A DNA stretch of 64,000 nt from Tabrizicola aquatica (GCF_002900975.1 NZ_PJON01000002.1:496001-560000), one strand, 5' to 3'; positions 9,574-18,625 are shown, counted from the stretch's first letter. Program-made: numbers and translations. Notes: generated by a model not told the origin, from the letters alone.

Positions 9574-10416
9574 TTACACTTCGTCGCGCAGCAGGGCGGC
9601 CAGGCCTTCGGGGTAGTCGGGATAGCGAAGGTTCACCCCAAGCTCGTCCTTGATACGGTCGTTACGGACCCGCTTTGATTCCTGATAGAACCCCAGCGCC
9701 ATGGGAGTCATCGTGGGTGCCACTGCTTCGAACGGAACGGCAGGCGGTTCGGGCATCCCCAGAAGCTGGGCGGCGTAGCCGATCACCTCTTGTGGCGGGC
9801 AGGGGTTGTCGTCGCAGACGTTGTAGGCCGCGCCGGGGTTGGGGCGGCGGATCGACGCCTCAAGCACCTGGGCGATGTCGTCGACGTGGATGCGGCTGAA
9901 CACCTGGTTCGGCTTGATGATCCGCCGCGCGGTGCCGTCGCGCACCTTCTCGAACGGGCCGCGGCCGGGGCCGTAGATGCCGGCAAGGCGGAAGATGTGG
10001 ACCGGCAGGCCGGTGGCGCGCCATTGCTCCTCGGCCAGGACGCGCTGGCGGCCGCGGTCGGATTGCGGGGTCAGCGGCGTCGCCTCGTCCACCCAGCCGC
10101 CCTGATGGTCGCCATAGACGCCGGTGGTGGACAGATAGCCGACCCATTCGGCGCGTGCAGCGGCGATGTCTGGCACCGCTTGCAGGAAGGGGTCGCCCTG
10201 CGCATCGGGCGCGGCCGAGCAGAGGATATGCGTCGCCTGCGCCAGCGCGGGGCCAAGATCGCCGGGCCAGAGGAGTGGCTCTACCCCCTCATCCCGGAAG
10301 GCCTGGGCCTTGGCGAGGTTGCGGGTGGTGCCGATGATGCGCCAGCCTTGCGGAACCAGCCGCCGGGCCAGGGCGCGGGCGGAATAGCCGTGGCCAAGGG
10401 AAAGAAGTGTCGTCAT
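9574..10416 (-). CDS. NAD-dependent epimerase/dehydratase family protein (extended SDR)
   Basis: A 280-residue Rossmann-fold protein similar to the YeeZ-type SDRs. The N-terminus MTTLLSLGHGYSARALARRL carries the nucleotide-binding Gly-rich turn (GHGYSA), and GYLSTTGVYGDHQGG resembles the catalytic Ser/Tyr region of the family. RIHVDDIAQVL and YNVCDDNPC are typical of sugar-nucleotide-like SDRs. The start at 10414-10416 is chosen because the preceding residues overlap the divergent amn region and are not conserved-looking. The substrate is unknown. The 98 bases between this gene and the ROK gene contain an 8-base inverted repeat (CACTCCTC at 9509, GAGGAGTG at 9550) and no gene. Confidence 0.75.
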   Translation of the reverse strand: MTTLLSLGHGYSARALARRLVPQGWRIIGTTRNLAKAQAFRDEGVEPLLWPGDLGPALAQATHILCSAAPDAQGDPFLQAVPDIAAARAEWVGYLSTTGVYGDHQGGWVDEATPLTPQSDRGRQRVLAEEQWRATGLPVHIFRLAGIYGPGRGPFEKVRDGTARRIIKPNQVFSRIHVDDIAQVLEASIRRPNPGAAYNVCDDNPCPPQEVIGYAAQLLGMPEPPAVPFEAVAPTMTPMALGFYQESKRVRNDRIKDELGVNLRYPDYPEGLAALLRDEV

Positions 10417-10527
10417 GTGGCGGACTATCGGGGGCGGGCCGCGCGGGTGCAAGGGGCGTCATAATGGCTTCACTTGCGAAAGCCCCGACCTTTCGGCTTA
10501 TATGGCGGATCAGTTTCAGGACCCAAG

Positions 10528-12006
10528 ATGCAGGACGATCCGATCACCTCTCTGCTTTGCCCGGCGCCGCGCGCCCATGAAAGCTTTACCGACGCCGCCG
10601 CCGCCGTGGACCTGTTGCAGGCGCTGTATGTCGATGCGACGCAGTTCCTGGTTCAGGGCTTTGGCGAAACCATCGCCAAGGGCAATCCCGGCCGCCGCAT
10701 CCGGGCCTTTTATCCCGAGTTGCGGATCACCGTGACCAGCTTCGACAAGGTCGACTCGCGCCTGTCCTTTGGCCATGTCTCCAGCCCCGGGACCTATGCG
10801 ACCACGATCACCCGGCCGGACCTGTTCCGCAACTATCTGATCCAGCAGATCGAACTTCTGGTGCAGAACCACGGCGTTCCGGTCGAGGTCGGACCCTCGG
10901 ACACGCCGATCCCGATCCACTTTGCCGTGGGCAATGCCGGGGTGGCGGTGCCGCAGGAAGGCGTGATGGATTTCAGCCTGCGCGACGTGTTCGACGTGCC
11001 GGACCTTGCCACCACCAACGACGACATCGTGAACGGCACGCTGACGCGCTATGCCGACGGTTCGGCCCCGCTGGCCCCGTTCACCGCGCAGCGGGTGGAC
11101 TACAGCCTGGCGCGGCTGGCGCATTACACCGCGACCGATCCGACGCATTTCCAGAACCATGTGCTGTTCACCAACTATCAGTTCTATGTCGATGAGTTCG
11201 AGGCCTATGCCCGCGCCATGCTGGCCGATCCGGCAAGCGGCTATACCGCTTTCGTTGCGACCGGAAACCAGGAGATCACGACGCCGGACGGTATGATCCA
11301 GTCGGTCGCGAAGATGCCGCAGATGCCGACCTATCACCTGAAACGGGCGGATGGGCAGGGGATCACGCTGGTCAACATCGGTGTCGGCCCGTCCAACGCC
11401 AAGACCGCGACCGACCATATCGCGGTGCTGCGGCCCCATGCCTGGCTGATGGTCGGGCACTGTGCCGGGCTGCGGAACAGCCAGTCGCTGGGCGATTTTG
11501 TCCTCGCCCATGCCTATCTGCGCGACGACCATGTGCTGGACGACGACCTGCCGGTCTGGGTGCCGATCCCGGCGCTGGCCGAGATCCAGATTGCGCTGGA
11601 AAAGGCGGTGGCCGAGGTTACGCAGCTGGAAGGCTATGAGCTGAAGCGCATCATGCGGACCGGCACTGTGGCGACCATCGACAACCGCAACTGGGAGTTG
11701 CGCGACCAGTCCGGCCCGGTGCGTCGCCTGTCGCAGTCCCGCGCCGTGGCGCTGGACATGGAAAGCGCGACCATCGCCGCCAACGGCTTCCGCTTCCGGG
11801 TGCCCTATGGCACGCTGTTGTGCGTCAGCGACAAGCCCCTGCATGGCGAGTTGAAGCTCCCCGGCATGGCCAGCGATTTCTACAAGACCCAGGTCAGCCG
11901 CCACCTGCAGATCGGCATCCGCGCGATGGAGCGTCTGCGCGAGACGCCGATTGCCCGGCTCCACAGCCGGAAATTGCGCAGCTTCGAGGAAACCGCCTTC
12001 CTGTGA
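10528..12006 (+). CDS. amn: AMP nucleosidase
   Basis: Amn hydrolyses AMP to adenine and ribose 5-phosphate, adjusting the adenylate pool. The 492 residues match the family length. The protein has an N-terminal regulatory domain (about 1-180) and a C-terminal nucleoside-phosphorylase-like catalytic domain; landmarks include MQSVAKMPQMPTYHL-like text at about 260-275 (TPDGMIQSVAKMP), VNIGVGPSNAKTATDH and ALDMESATIAANGFRF, the last being the purine/ribose-binding Glu-Ser segment. The ATG at 10528, giving MQDDPITSL, follows AGGACCC; a longer frame to 10474 is not needed. It is divergent from the SDR gene. Confidence 0.93.
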   Translation: MQDDPITSLLCPAPRAHESFTDAAAAVDLLQALYVDATQFLVQGFGETIAKGNPGRRIRAFYPELRITVTSFDKVDSRLSFGHVSSPGTYATTITRPDLFRNYLIQQIELLVQNHGVPVEVGPSDTPIPIHFAVGNAGVAVPQEGVMDFSLRDVFDVPDLATTNDDIVNGTLTRYADGSAPLAPFTAQRVDYSLARLAHYTATDPTHFQNHVLFTNYQFYVDEFEAYARAMLADPASGYTAFVATGNQEITTPDGMIQSVAKMPQMPTYHLKRADGQGITLVNIGVGPSNAKTATDHIAVLRPHAWLMVGHCAGLRNSQSLGDFVLAHAYLRDDHVLDDDLPVWVPIPALAEIQIALEKAVAEVTQLEGYELKRIMRTGTVATIDNRNWELRDQSGPVRRLSQSRAVALDMESATIAANGFRFRVPYGTLLCVSDKPLHGELKLPGMASDFYKTQVSRHLQIGIRAMERLRETPIARLHSRKLRSFEETAFL

Positions 12007-12170
12007 CGCGGTGAAAATCGCCGGGCCGTTCCGGTTTTCGCCGTTCAGGGGTTGATTTTGGGCCGGAAACTGTGTGTTTGGGCCGTGGCCTCGCTTGGGG
12101 ATGGGCCGCCTGCCGCTGGTGGGCGCAGTCATGCCGATTACATGCGCAAATAACAACGAAGGATGATCAG

Positions 12171-12458
12171 ATGTCCAAACCGATGACCAAGACCCAGCTC
12201 GTCGCCGCCGTGGCCGAAGCCATGGGCAGCGACAAGAAAACCGCTGGTGCCGCTCTGGACGCCGTTGCGTCGGTTGTCGCCCGGGAAGTCGCCGCTGGGG
12301 GTGCCGTGACCCTGCCGGGTCTGGGCAAGGTTGCCTGCAAGGCCCGCCCCGAGCGTCAGGTCCGCAACCCCGCCACGGGCGAGACGATGACCAAGCCGGC
12401 CGACAAGCAGGTCAAGTTCGCCATCGCCAAGGCGCTGAAGGACGTGGTCAACGGCTGA
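12171..12458 (+). CDS. hup: HU-family DNA-binding protein
   Basis: A 95-residue histone-like protein that bends and compacts DNA as a dimer. The N-terminal helices (MTKTQLVAAVAEAMGSDKK) and the beta-arm region (GLGKVACKARPERQVRNPATGE) are standard for HU/IHF; the RNPATGE loop at about 64-70 carries the Pro that intercalates into DNA. The ATG has a GAAGGA site ten bases upstream. Overall shorter and more divergent than the main alphaproteobacterial HupB, so this may be an accessory HU. A terminator follows. Confidence 0.92.
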   Translation: MSKPMTKTQLVAAVAEAMGSDKKTAGAALDAVASVVAREVAAGGAVTLPGLGKVACKARPERQVRNPATGETMTKPADKQVKFAIAKALKDVVNG

Positions 12459-12486
12459 CCCTGTCGCCACGACCGCAGATGTGAGA

Positions 12487-12512
12487 GGGTCGTCCAAGGG
12501 ACGGCCCTTTTT
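12487..12512 (+). terminator. Rho-independent terminator after hup
   Basis: GGGTCGTCC pairs with GGACGGCCC over an AAG loop (one G-U pair), followed by TTTTTC, about 29 bases after the hup stop. Confidence 0.9.
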
Positions 12513-12527
12513 CGTTGGGAGGCGACC

Positions 12528-12887
12528 ATGGCCCGCGTCACCGGCATCGGCGGCATCTTCTTTCGCGCCCGCGACCCGCAGGCGCTGGCCGACTGGTATC
12601 AGCGCCACCTTGGCATCACCCAGCCCGACACGACGGTCTGGATGCAAGAGGCCGGGCCGACGGTCTTTTCCCCGTTCCGGGCCGACAGCGACTATTTCGC
12701 GGCCGACAAGCAATGGATGCTGAACCTGCGCGTCGATGACCTGCCGGGGCTGATCCTGCGCTTGCGGGCCGAGGGGATCGCCGTCGAGACCCGCGCCGAC
12801 TGGGACGGCGACGGGAGCTACGGCTGGTTTGCCCGCATCCATGATCCCGAAGGCACCTCGATCGAGCTGTGGCAGCCGCCGGCTTGA
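12528..12887 (+). CDS. VOC-family (glyoxalase/bleomycin-resistance fold) protein
   Basis: A 119-residue vicinal oxygen chelate protein. The N-terminal GIGGIFFRARDPQALADWY and the C-terminal IHDPEGTSIELWQPP (with the metal-ligand Glu) are the two halves of the betaalphabetabetabeta fold. The start has GGGAGGCGACC upstream. Family members include glyoxalases, dioxygenases and antibiotic-binding proteins; nothing here fixes the substrate. It is followed after 31 bases by a drug/metabolite exporter gene on the same strand, so the two may be co-transcribed. Confidence 0.8.
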   Translation: MARVTGIGGIFFRARDPQALADWYQRHLGITQPDTTVWMQEAGPTVFSPFRADSDYFAADKQWMLNLRVDDLPGLILRLRAEGIAVETRADWDGDGSYGWFARIHDPEGTSIELWQPPA

Positions 12888-12918
12888 CCTTTCCTGTCGC
12901 CAGGGGCACCACCGCGCG

Positions 12919-13788
12919 ATGGACGTTCGCGCGCTTCTTCTGGGCACGGCCTTTGCGGCCATGTGGTCCTCGGCCTTCGCCACGGCGCGGGTGATCGTGG
13001 CCCATGCGCCGCCTTTGGCCTCGCTGTCGCTGCGCTTTCTGATCTCGGGCCTGTTGGCAGTGCTGGTCGCCCGCGCGCTGGGGCAAAGCTGGCGGCTGGC
13101 CCCGGCGCAGGCACGGGCGGTGATCCTGTTCGGCCTGTGTCAGAACGCGCTGTATCTGGGCCTGAACTTTGTCGCGATGCAGTGGGTCGAGGCGTCGCTG
13201 GCCGCGATCATCGCCGCGTCGATGCCGCTGATCGCCGCGACCCTGTCCTGGCTGGTGTTCCGCGAGCGGGTGCCGGCGCTGGGCGTCGCGGGGTTGGTGG
13301 CCGGGTTTGTCGGCGTCGGGCTGATCATGGGCACGCGATTGACGTCGGGTGCCGATCCCCTGGGGGTCGCGCTGTGCATCCTGGGCGCGCTGGCGCTGGC
13401 GGTGGCGACGCTGACGGTGCGCAATGCCTCGGCCGGGGGGAACCTGCTGATGGTCGTGGGGCTGCAGATGCTGGTCGGCGCGGGGACGCTGGGCCTGGTC
13501 TCGGCCGCGACCGAAGTGCTGGAGGTGCGGGTGACACCGGCGTTTCTGGCGGCATTCGCCTATCAGATCCTGGTGCCCGGCCTGGCGGCCACGCTGATCT
13601 GGTTCGCGCTGGTGGGCCGGATCGGCAGCACCAGGGCCTCGACCTTCCACTTCCTGAACCCGTTCTTCGGCGTGGCCATCGCGGCCGCCCTTCTGGGCGA
13701 GGCGATCCGGCCGCTGGATGCGGTCGGGGTCGCCATCACCATGGGCGGCATCCTGGCGGTGCAGCTGTCGCGCCGACCGCCAGGCTGA
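12919..13788 (+). CDS. EamA-family (DMT) inner-membrane transporter
   Basis: A 289-residue membrane protein with ten predicted transmembrane segments arranged as two EamA repeats (about 6-135 and 150-285). Typical features are the N-terminal MWSSAFATARV, the repeat-1 end motif MQWVEASLAAIIAASMPLIAAT split here as EASLAAIIAASMPL, and repeat-2 FHFLNPFFGVAIAAALLGE. Such proteins export metabolites or amino-acid-like compounds; the substrate is unknown. The ATG at 12919 is chosen because it starts at the first membrane segment; a longer frame would overlap the VOC gene. Confidence 0.85.
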   Translation: MDVRALLLGTAFAAMWSSAFATARVIVAHAPPLASLSLRFLISGLLAVLVARALGQSWRLAPAQARAVILFGLCQNALYLGLNFVAMQWVEASLAAIIAASMPLIAATLSWLVFRERVPALGVAGLVAGFVGVGLIMGTRLTSGADPLGVALCILGALALAVATLTVRNASAGGNLLMVVGLQMLVGAGTLGLVSAATEVLEVRVTPAFLAAFAYQILVPGLAATLIWFALVGRIGSTRASTFHFLNPFFGVAIAAALLGEAIRPLDAVGVAITMGGILAVQLSRRPPG

Positions 13789-13792
13789 AGCC

Positions 13793-14413
13793 TTACGCCG
13801 CGCGCAGGCTTTCCATCCGCCGGGCGTCCTCGGCCCGGATCTTCTGGCTGGCCGGCCGCGCCTTGCAGCGGTCCACCCAGTCGCGGATCAGTGGGTCGTC
13901 GGGTGTGCCATCCGGGAACCAGGCATAGGGCCCGTGCAGCAGGATATCCGCCGCGCTGAACTGCGCGCCCATGATCCACGGCCCCTTTTCCAGCGCCGCG
14001 TGCAGGCGGGCAACTGCGGTCTTGTGGTCCCGGATCGCCGCCGTCATCCAGGGGTGCGAGACGCCCGCACCCTCCATGATGAAAGCGGGTTCCAGAACGC
14101 CCTGATACCAGGCCATCCACATGGCAAAGACGCCCCAGTCGGGCGTGCCCACGGGCGGGGCCATGCCGCTGTCGGGGAACAGGCTGGTCAGGTGCAGGAT
14201 GATCGCGCCGCGTTCGGTGATGACCTTGCCGTCATGCACCAGCGCGGGAACCTTGCCCTCGGGATGCGGGTTCGCCGGGTCGCGCCCGCCCGAGCCGTCC
14301 ATCCGGGGGATGGTCACGACGCGAACGTCGATCCAGTCCTGGATGCCCATCTCCTCGATCAGCGACAGGATCGCGATCGAGCGGCTTTCGGGGGAATGAT
14401 ACAGGGTAAGCAT
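13793..14413 (-). CDS. Glutathione S-transferase family protein
   Basis: A 206-residue cytosolic GST. The thioredoxin-like N-terminal domain (MLTLYHSPESRSIAILSLIEE) carries the Ser that usually activates glutathione, and GKVPALVHDGKVITERGAIILHL holds the cis-Pro and the Glu/Arg region (GKVPALV, ITERGAI) of the G site. The helical C-terminal domain follows from about residue 90. AAGGAG precedes the ATG. It is divergent from a WYL-type regulator 68 bases away, which may control it. It ends four bases from the convergent exporter gene. Confidence 0.88.
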   Translation of the reverse strand: MLTLYHSPESRSIAILSLIEEMGIQDWIDVRVVTIPRMDGSGGRDPANPHPEGKVPALVHDGKVITERGAIILHLTSLFPDSGMAPPVGTPDWGVFAMWMAWYQGVLEPAFIMEGAGVSHPWMTAAIRDHKTAVARLHAALEKGPWIMGAQFSAADILLHGPYAWFPDGTPDDPLIRDWVDRCKARPASQKIRAEDARRMESLRAA

Positions 14414-14481
14414 GTCTTTCTCCTTGCATGTCGATGGGGGCAGACTAACCTTCCCCTCCTGCCAGAACCTGTCAGGATCAG

Positions 14482-15177
14482 ATGCCCAAGTCCGACCGCC
14501 TGTTCCGTCTGTTGAACGCCTTCCGGCTGCTGCCCCAGCCGGTGACGGCGGCGCGGCTGGCCGAGGAGACGGGGGTGTCGGAGCGCACGCTGTATCGCGA
14601 CATTCAGGCCCTGCGGGCGGCCGGCGCGCTGATCGATGGCGAGGCCGGGGCTGGCTACACCCTGACCGAGGACCCCGCCCTGCCGCCGCAGATGTTCACC
14701 AGGCTGGAGGTCGAGGCGCTGGTGCTGGGTCTGGCCGAGGTCAAGATGGCCGGCGATCCCGCGCTGGCCAAGGCGGCGGCGCAGGCGCAGGCCAAGATCA
14801 TCGCCACCCTGCCCGACCGGGTGCAGCGCCAGGCGATCCACGCGGTCACCCAGACCTACCGCTTCGAGCGCCGCGCGCCATTGCCGCCGCATATGCAAAC
14901 CCTGCGCGAGGCCGCGTGGGAAGAGCGGGCGCTGGACCTGGCCTACCGCGACCTGAACGGCCAAGTCACCCAGCGCCGGATCTGGCCGCTGGGCACCGTC
15001 TTTCTGGACCGAGAGGTGCAATGCCTGGCCTTCTGCTGCCTGCGGCAGGACTTCCGGCGGTTCAAGGTCCACCAGATGCAGAACTTGCGGCTGACAGCCG
15101 AAAGCTTTCGCCCCCGCCGCGTGCCGCTGTTGCGTCAGTTCATCGACCAGCTGCGCGGCGAGCGCGGGCCGGCCTGA
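14482..15177 (+). CDS. YafY-type transcriptional regulator (HTH_11 plus WYL domain)
   Basis: A 231-residue regulator. The N-terminal winged helix (about 5-60, with VTAARLAEETGVSERTLYRD) is a DeoR-like HTH_11; residues about 135-205 form a WYL domain (RIWPLGTVFLDREVQCLAFC), a module that senses small ligands, often nucleotides or metabolites. It is divergent from the GST gene and so may regulate it. It is the last gene before the thiamine-transport operon but is separated from it by the TPP riboswitch. Confidence 0.85.
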   Translation: MPKSDRLFRLLNAFRLLPQPVTAARLAEETGVSERTLYRDIQALRAAGALIDGEAGAGYTLTEDPALPPQMFTRLEVEALVLGLAEVKMAGDPALAKAAAQAQAKIIATLPDRVQRQAIHAVTQTYRFERRAPLPPHMQTLREAAWEERALDLAYRDLNGQVTQRRIWPLGTVFLDREVQCLAFCCLRQDFRRFKVHQMQNLRLTAESFRPRRVPLLRQFIDQLRGERGPA

Positions 15178-15238
15178 GCAGGACCAGCAGGCAATGCAGG
15201 CCCCTTGCGCCTTTGCCACAAACCCCTATGTTCCACCT

Positions 15239-15320
15239 CACCTCGGGGAGCCCTGACCGGCTGAGATGCGCAAGCGAACCCGTCGAACCTGAACCGGATC
15301 ATACCGGCGGAGGGAAGGTG
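15239..15320 (+). ncRNA. TPP riboswitch (THI element)
   Basis: All conserved THI-box elements are present in order: CACCTCGGGGAGCCC, GGCTGAGATG (15260-15269), ACCCGTCGAACCTGAACCGG-like core (ACCC at 15278, GAACCTGA at 15285) and GGAGGGAAGGTG at the 3' side. P1 forms from CACCT (15239-15243) with AGGTG (15316-15320). It lies 47 bases before the thiB start and should turn off the thiamine importer when thiamine pyrophosphate is abundant. No intrinsic terminator was seen between it and thiB, so control of translation start is more likely than termination. Confidence 0.95.
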
Positions 15321-15367
15321 CATGGGTTCTCCATCCCCGACCATTCCGTCGCACCATGGAGAAAACG

Positions 15368-16351
15368 ATGCAAAAACAACTCCTTGCTGCGGGCCTGTTG
15401 ACCATCGCCACCCCGGCGCTGGCCGAAACCCCCGTGCTGACTGTGCTGACCTATGACAGCTTTACCTCGGAATGGGGCCCCGGCCCGGCGATCGAGGCGG
15501 CGTTCGAGGCAACCTGCGCCTGCGACTTGCAATTCGTGCCGGCTGGCGACGGTGCCGCGCTGCTGGCGCGCATCCAGCTGGAAGGGGCTGCGTCCGAGGC
15601 GGATGTCGTGCTTGGCCTGGACACGAGCCTGACCGCCGCCGCGACCGCCACGCAACTTTTCGCGCCGCACGGGAAAACGCCGGCGACGACCCTGCCGGTG
15701 GAGTTTGCCGACCCCAACTTCCTGCCCTTCGACTGGGGCTGGTTCGCCTTTGTCCATGACAAGACCAAGCTGGCGGAACCCCCGAAAAGCTTTGAGGCGC
15801 TTGCCGCCTCGGACCTGAAGATCGTGATCCAGGACCCCCGGTCGTCGACCCCCGGCCTGGGTCTGCTGATGTGGGTCAAGGCCGCCTATGGCGACCGCGC
15901 GCCCGAGATCTGGCAGGGGCTGGCCGACAATATCGTCACCGTCACCCCCGGCTGGTCCGAAGCCTATGGCCTGTTCCTGGAGGGTGAGGCGGACATGGTC
16001 CTGTCCTATACCACCAGCCCGGCCTATCACCTGATTGCCGAAAGCGACGACACCAAGGCTGCGGCGCTGTTCGACGAGGGCCATTACATGCAGATCGAGG
16101 TGGCTGGAAAGCTGGCCGCGACCGACCAGCCGGCACTTGCGGACCAGTTCCTGGATTTCATGCTGACCGATGCCTTCCAGTCGGTGATTCCGCAAACCAA
16201 CTGGATGTATCCTGCCGTCACCCCGGCGGGCGGCCTGCCCGAAGGATTTGACGCCTTCCGCCCGGCCAAGTCGCTGTTGCTGACGCCGGACGAAGCTTTG
16301 GCTGCCCGCGACGCGGCACTGGCCGAATGGCAAGCTGCGCTGGCGAAATGA
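15368..16351 (+). CDS. thiB: Thiamine ABC transporter substrate-binding protein
   Basis: ThiB captures thiamine (and its phosphates) in the periplasm. The 327-residue protein has a signal peptide, MQKQLLAAGLLTIATPALA, cut before ETPVL. LTVLTYDSFTSEWGPGPAIE is the usual ThiB N-terminus, with VLGLDTSLTAAA and PFDWGWFAFVHD as further family landmarks. The ATG at 15368 is preferred over 15356 because GGAGA lies at correct spacing only for it. It is preceded by a TPP riboswitch and followed by permease and ATPase genes, which fixes the assignment. Confidence 0.95.
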   Translation: MQKQLLAAGLLTIATPALAETPVLTVLTYDSFTSEWGPGPAIEAAFEATCACDLQFVPAGDGAALLARIQLEGAASEADVVLGLDTSLTAAATATQLFAPHGKTPATTLPVEFADPNFLPFDWGWFAFVHDKTKLAEPPKSFEALAASDLKIVIQDPRSSTPGLGLLMWVKAAYGDRAPEIWQGLADNIVTVTPGWSEAYGLFLEGEADMVLSYTTSPAYHLIAESDDTKAAALFDEGHYMQIEVAGKLAATDQPALADQFLDFMLTDAFQSVIPQTNWMYPAVTPAGGLPEGFDAFRPAKSLLLTPDEALAARDAALAEWQAALAK

Positions 16352-16364
16352 GGGGGCTGGCCGC

Positions 16365-17912
16365 GTGAACCGGGCAGAGCGCCAGACGCGGGGCTTGCCG
16401 GCCCGGCTGCTGGCGCTGCTTCTGCTGGCGCTGGTCCTGGCGCCGATGGCGGCGGTCGGCTGGCGCGGGGCGGGGATTGCGCTGGGCCCGGCAGATTGGG
16501 CGGTGATCCGGTTCTCGGTCACACAAGCCGTTCTTTCGGCGGGTTTCTCCACGGTGCTTGCCATCCCGGTGGCCCGCGCCCTGGCCCGCAGGCGCTTTGC
16601 GGGGCGGGGCGCCCTTGTCACCCTGATGGGCGCGCCTTTTCTGCTGCCCGCCGTCGTCGCCGTCCTGGGACTGCTGGCGGTGTTCGGCCGGTCCGGGGTG
16701 CTGAACCAGGGGCTGCTGGCGGTCGGCCTGCCGCCGATCTCGATCTATGGGCTGCACGGCGTCGTGCTGGCGCATGTGTTCCTGAACCTGCCCCTTGCCA
16801 CGCGGATGATCCTGCAAGGCTGGCTTGCCCTGCCGGCCGAGCGTATCCGCCTGGCCCGCTCGCTGGGTTTCACCCCGAATGAGACGTTCCGCCACCTGGA
16901 ATGGCCCATGCTGCGCGAGGTGCTGCCGGGCGTGGCACTGGTGATTCTGGTGATCTGCCTGACCAGCTTTGCCGTGGTGCTGACGCTGGGTGGCGGGCCA
17001 TCGGCGACCACCATCGAGCTGGCGATCTATCAGGCCGTTCGGTTCGAGTTCGACCTGGCCCGCGCCGCCGGGTTGGCGGGGGTGCAGGTGGCGCTTTGCG
17101 CGGTGGCGGCGCTGGTGGCCTGGGTGATGGTGCGGCCGGCCGGATTCGGCGCTGGCCTGGACCGTGACCTGGCGCTGGCCCGGCCGGGTGGGTGGCGGTG
17201 GGGGCTGGACGGTCTGGCCCTGATCCTGGCGGCTGCGTTCCTGGTTCTTCCGCTGGGGGCTGTCGTCCTGCGCGGGGTGCCGGGGCTGGCGGACCTGCCG
17301 GCCTCGGTCCTGCCGGCGGCGGGGCGGTCGGTGCTGGTGGCGCTGGTCTCGGCCGCGCTGGCGACATCGGCGGCGCTGGTGCTGGCCCTGGCGGCGGCCC
17401 GGCGGCCCGCGCCGGGGATCGAGGCGGCGGCAACCCTGCCGCTGGCCACCTCGGGGTTGGTGCTGGGAACGGGGCTGTTCCTGTTGATCCAGCCCTTTGC
17501 CCCGCCGATGCGGCTGGCCTTGCCAGTGACGATCCTGGTCAACACGGCGCTCTCGCTGCCCTATCTGTACCGCATCCTGCTGCCGCAGACCCGCGCCCTT
17601 GCCGCGGATTACGGGCGGCTGGCCGACAGTCTGGCCCTGACAGGCTGGGCGCGGTTGCGCTGGCTGGTCCTGCCGCGTCTGGCCCGGCCGTTGGGTTTTG
17701 GCGCGGGGATCGCGGCGGCCCTGTCGATGGGCGACCTTGGCGCAATCGCCTTGTTCGCGGGGGAACGGCAAGCAACCCTGCCGCTTGTCGTCAGCCAGTT
17801 GACCGGGGCATACCGGTTGGAGGCGGCGGCCTCGGCCTCGCTTTTGCTGGTGGTGCTGTCCTTTGCCCTGTTCTGGGCCTGTGATGCTTGGGGGCGTCGT
17901 GCTGGAGCTTGA
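16365..17912 (+). CDS. thiP: Thiamine ABC transporter permease
   Basis: A 515-residue inner-membrane protein with two fused permease halves, each with about six membrane segments and a coupling loop (LARSLGFTPNETFRHLEWPML in half one; LADSLALTGWARLRWLVLPRL in half two, quoted in part). This double-domain form is normal for ThiP. The start is GTG at 16365, with AGGGGG upstream, 13 bases after thiB. Its 3' end overlaps the thiQ start region, indicating coupled translation. Confidence 0.93.
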   Translation: MNRAERQTRGLPARLLALLLLALVLAPMAAVGWRGAGIALGPADWAVIRFSVTQAVLSAGFSTVLAIPVARALARRRFAGRGALVTLMGAPFLLPAVVAVLGLLAVFGRSGVLNQGLLAVGLPPISIYGLHGVVLAHVFLNLPLATRMILQGWLALPAERIRLARSLGFTPNETFRHLEWPMLREVLPGVALVILVICLTSFAVVLTLGGGPSATTIELAIYQAVRFEFDLARAAGLAGVQVALCAVAALVAWVMVRPAGFGAGLDRDLALARPGGWRWGLDGLALILAAAFLVLPLGAVVLRGVPGLADLPASVLPAAGRSVLVALVSAALATSAALVLALAAARRPAPGIEAAATLPLATSGLVLGTGLFLLIQPFAPPMRLALPVTILVNTALSLPYLYRILLPQTRALAADYGRLADSLALTGWARLRWLVLPRLARPLGFGAGIAAALSMGDLGAIALFAGERQATLPLVVSQLTGAYRLEAAASASLLLVVLSFALFWACDAWGRRAGA

Positions 17913-18597
17913 CCATCTGACTCTGGTGCAGGGCGGCTTCCACCTGACCGCCCACTGGACCGCTGCGGCAGGAGAGCGGATTGCCGTGATGGGGCCATCG
18001 GGGTCGGGCAAATCCACGCTGCTGTCGGCCATGGCCGGTTTTCTGGCGCCCCAGGCCGGGGCGATTCGCTGGGCGGGGCAGGATCTTGCGGGGCAGGAGC
18101 CCGGCGCGCGGCCGGTGACGATCCTGTTCCAGGACCAGAACCTGTTCCCGCACCTGACCCTGGCGCAGAACCTGAGCCTGGGGCTGCGGCCTGACCTGCG
18201 GCTATCGGCCGAGCAGCGCCTTCAGGTTGATCGGGCGCTGGAGCGGGTGGAACTGGCCGGGATGGGCGCGCGGCGGCCGGCGCAGCTGTCGGGTGGGCAG
18301 GCCAGCCGGGCCGCACTGGCGCGGGCGCTGCTGCGGGCGCGGCCGATCCTGCTGCTGGACGAACCCTTTGCCGCCCTTGGCCCGGCGCTGCGGCGCGAGA
18401 TGTTGGCCCTGGTCGACGAGGTTGCAGCCAGCACCGGCGCGCTGGTGATTCTGGTCACGCATGACCCCGACGATGTCCGCACGTTTGCCAGCCGGACCGC
18501 CTTTATCGCCGATGGGGTAGTGCAATCCCCGCTGCCGACGGCTGCCCTGCTGGACGACCCGCCGCCCGCCCTGCAGGACTATCTTGGGCGCAAATGA
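17899..18597 (+). CDS. thiQ: Thiamine ABC transporter ATP-binding protein
   Basis: ThiQ is the ATPase of the thiamine importer. Walker A GPSGSGKST, signature LSGGQASRAALARAL and Walker B ILLLDEPFAALG are all present in 232 residues. The GTG at 17899 gives MLELDHLTL, matching the usual ThiQ N-terminus, and has GGGGG four bases upstream; an ATG at 17884 is an alternative. It overlaps thiP by 14 bases. A strong terminator starts at its stop codon. Confidence 0.92.
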   Translation: MLELDHLTLVQGGFHLTAHWTAAAGERIAVMGPSGSGKSTLLSAMAGFLAPQAGAIRWAGQDLAGQEPGARPVTILFQDQNLFPHLTLAQNLSLGLRPDLRLSAEQRLQVDRALERVELAGMGARRPAQLSGGQASRAALARALLRARPILLLDEPFAALGPALRREMLALVDEVAASTGALVILVTHDPDDVRTFASRTAFIADGVVQSPLPTAALLDDPPPALQDYLGRK

Positions 18598-18625
18598 AAA
18601 GCCCCGCCACGGGGGCGGGGCTTTC
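18597..18625. terminator. Bidirectional terminator between thiQ and petC
   Basis: AAAAGCCCCGCC and GGGCGGGGCTTTC form a perfect stem with a short loop. A-tract and T-tract flank it, so it can end thiBPQ on the plus strand and petABC on the minus strand. Confidence 0.92.

Noticed and set aside
16218-18032. 604-codon minus-strand frame opposite thiP/thiQ, and similar long frames opposite katE, treZ, petB and xylA
   Set aside because: High G+C third positions leave antisense frames open. The plus-strand genes have full families; the antisense translations are Arg/Pro/His-rich with no motif.
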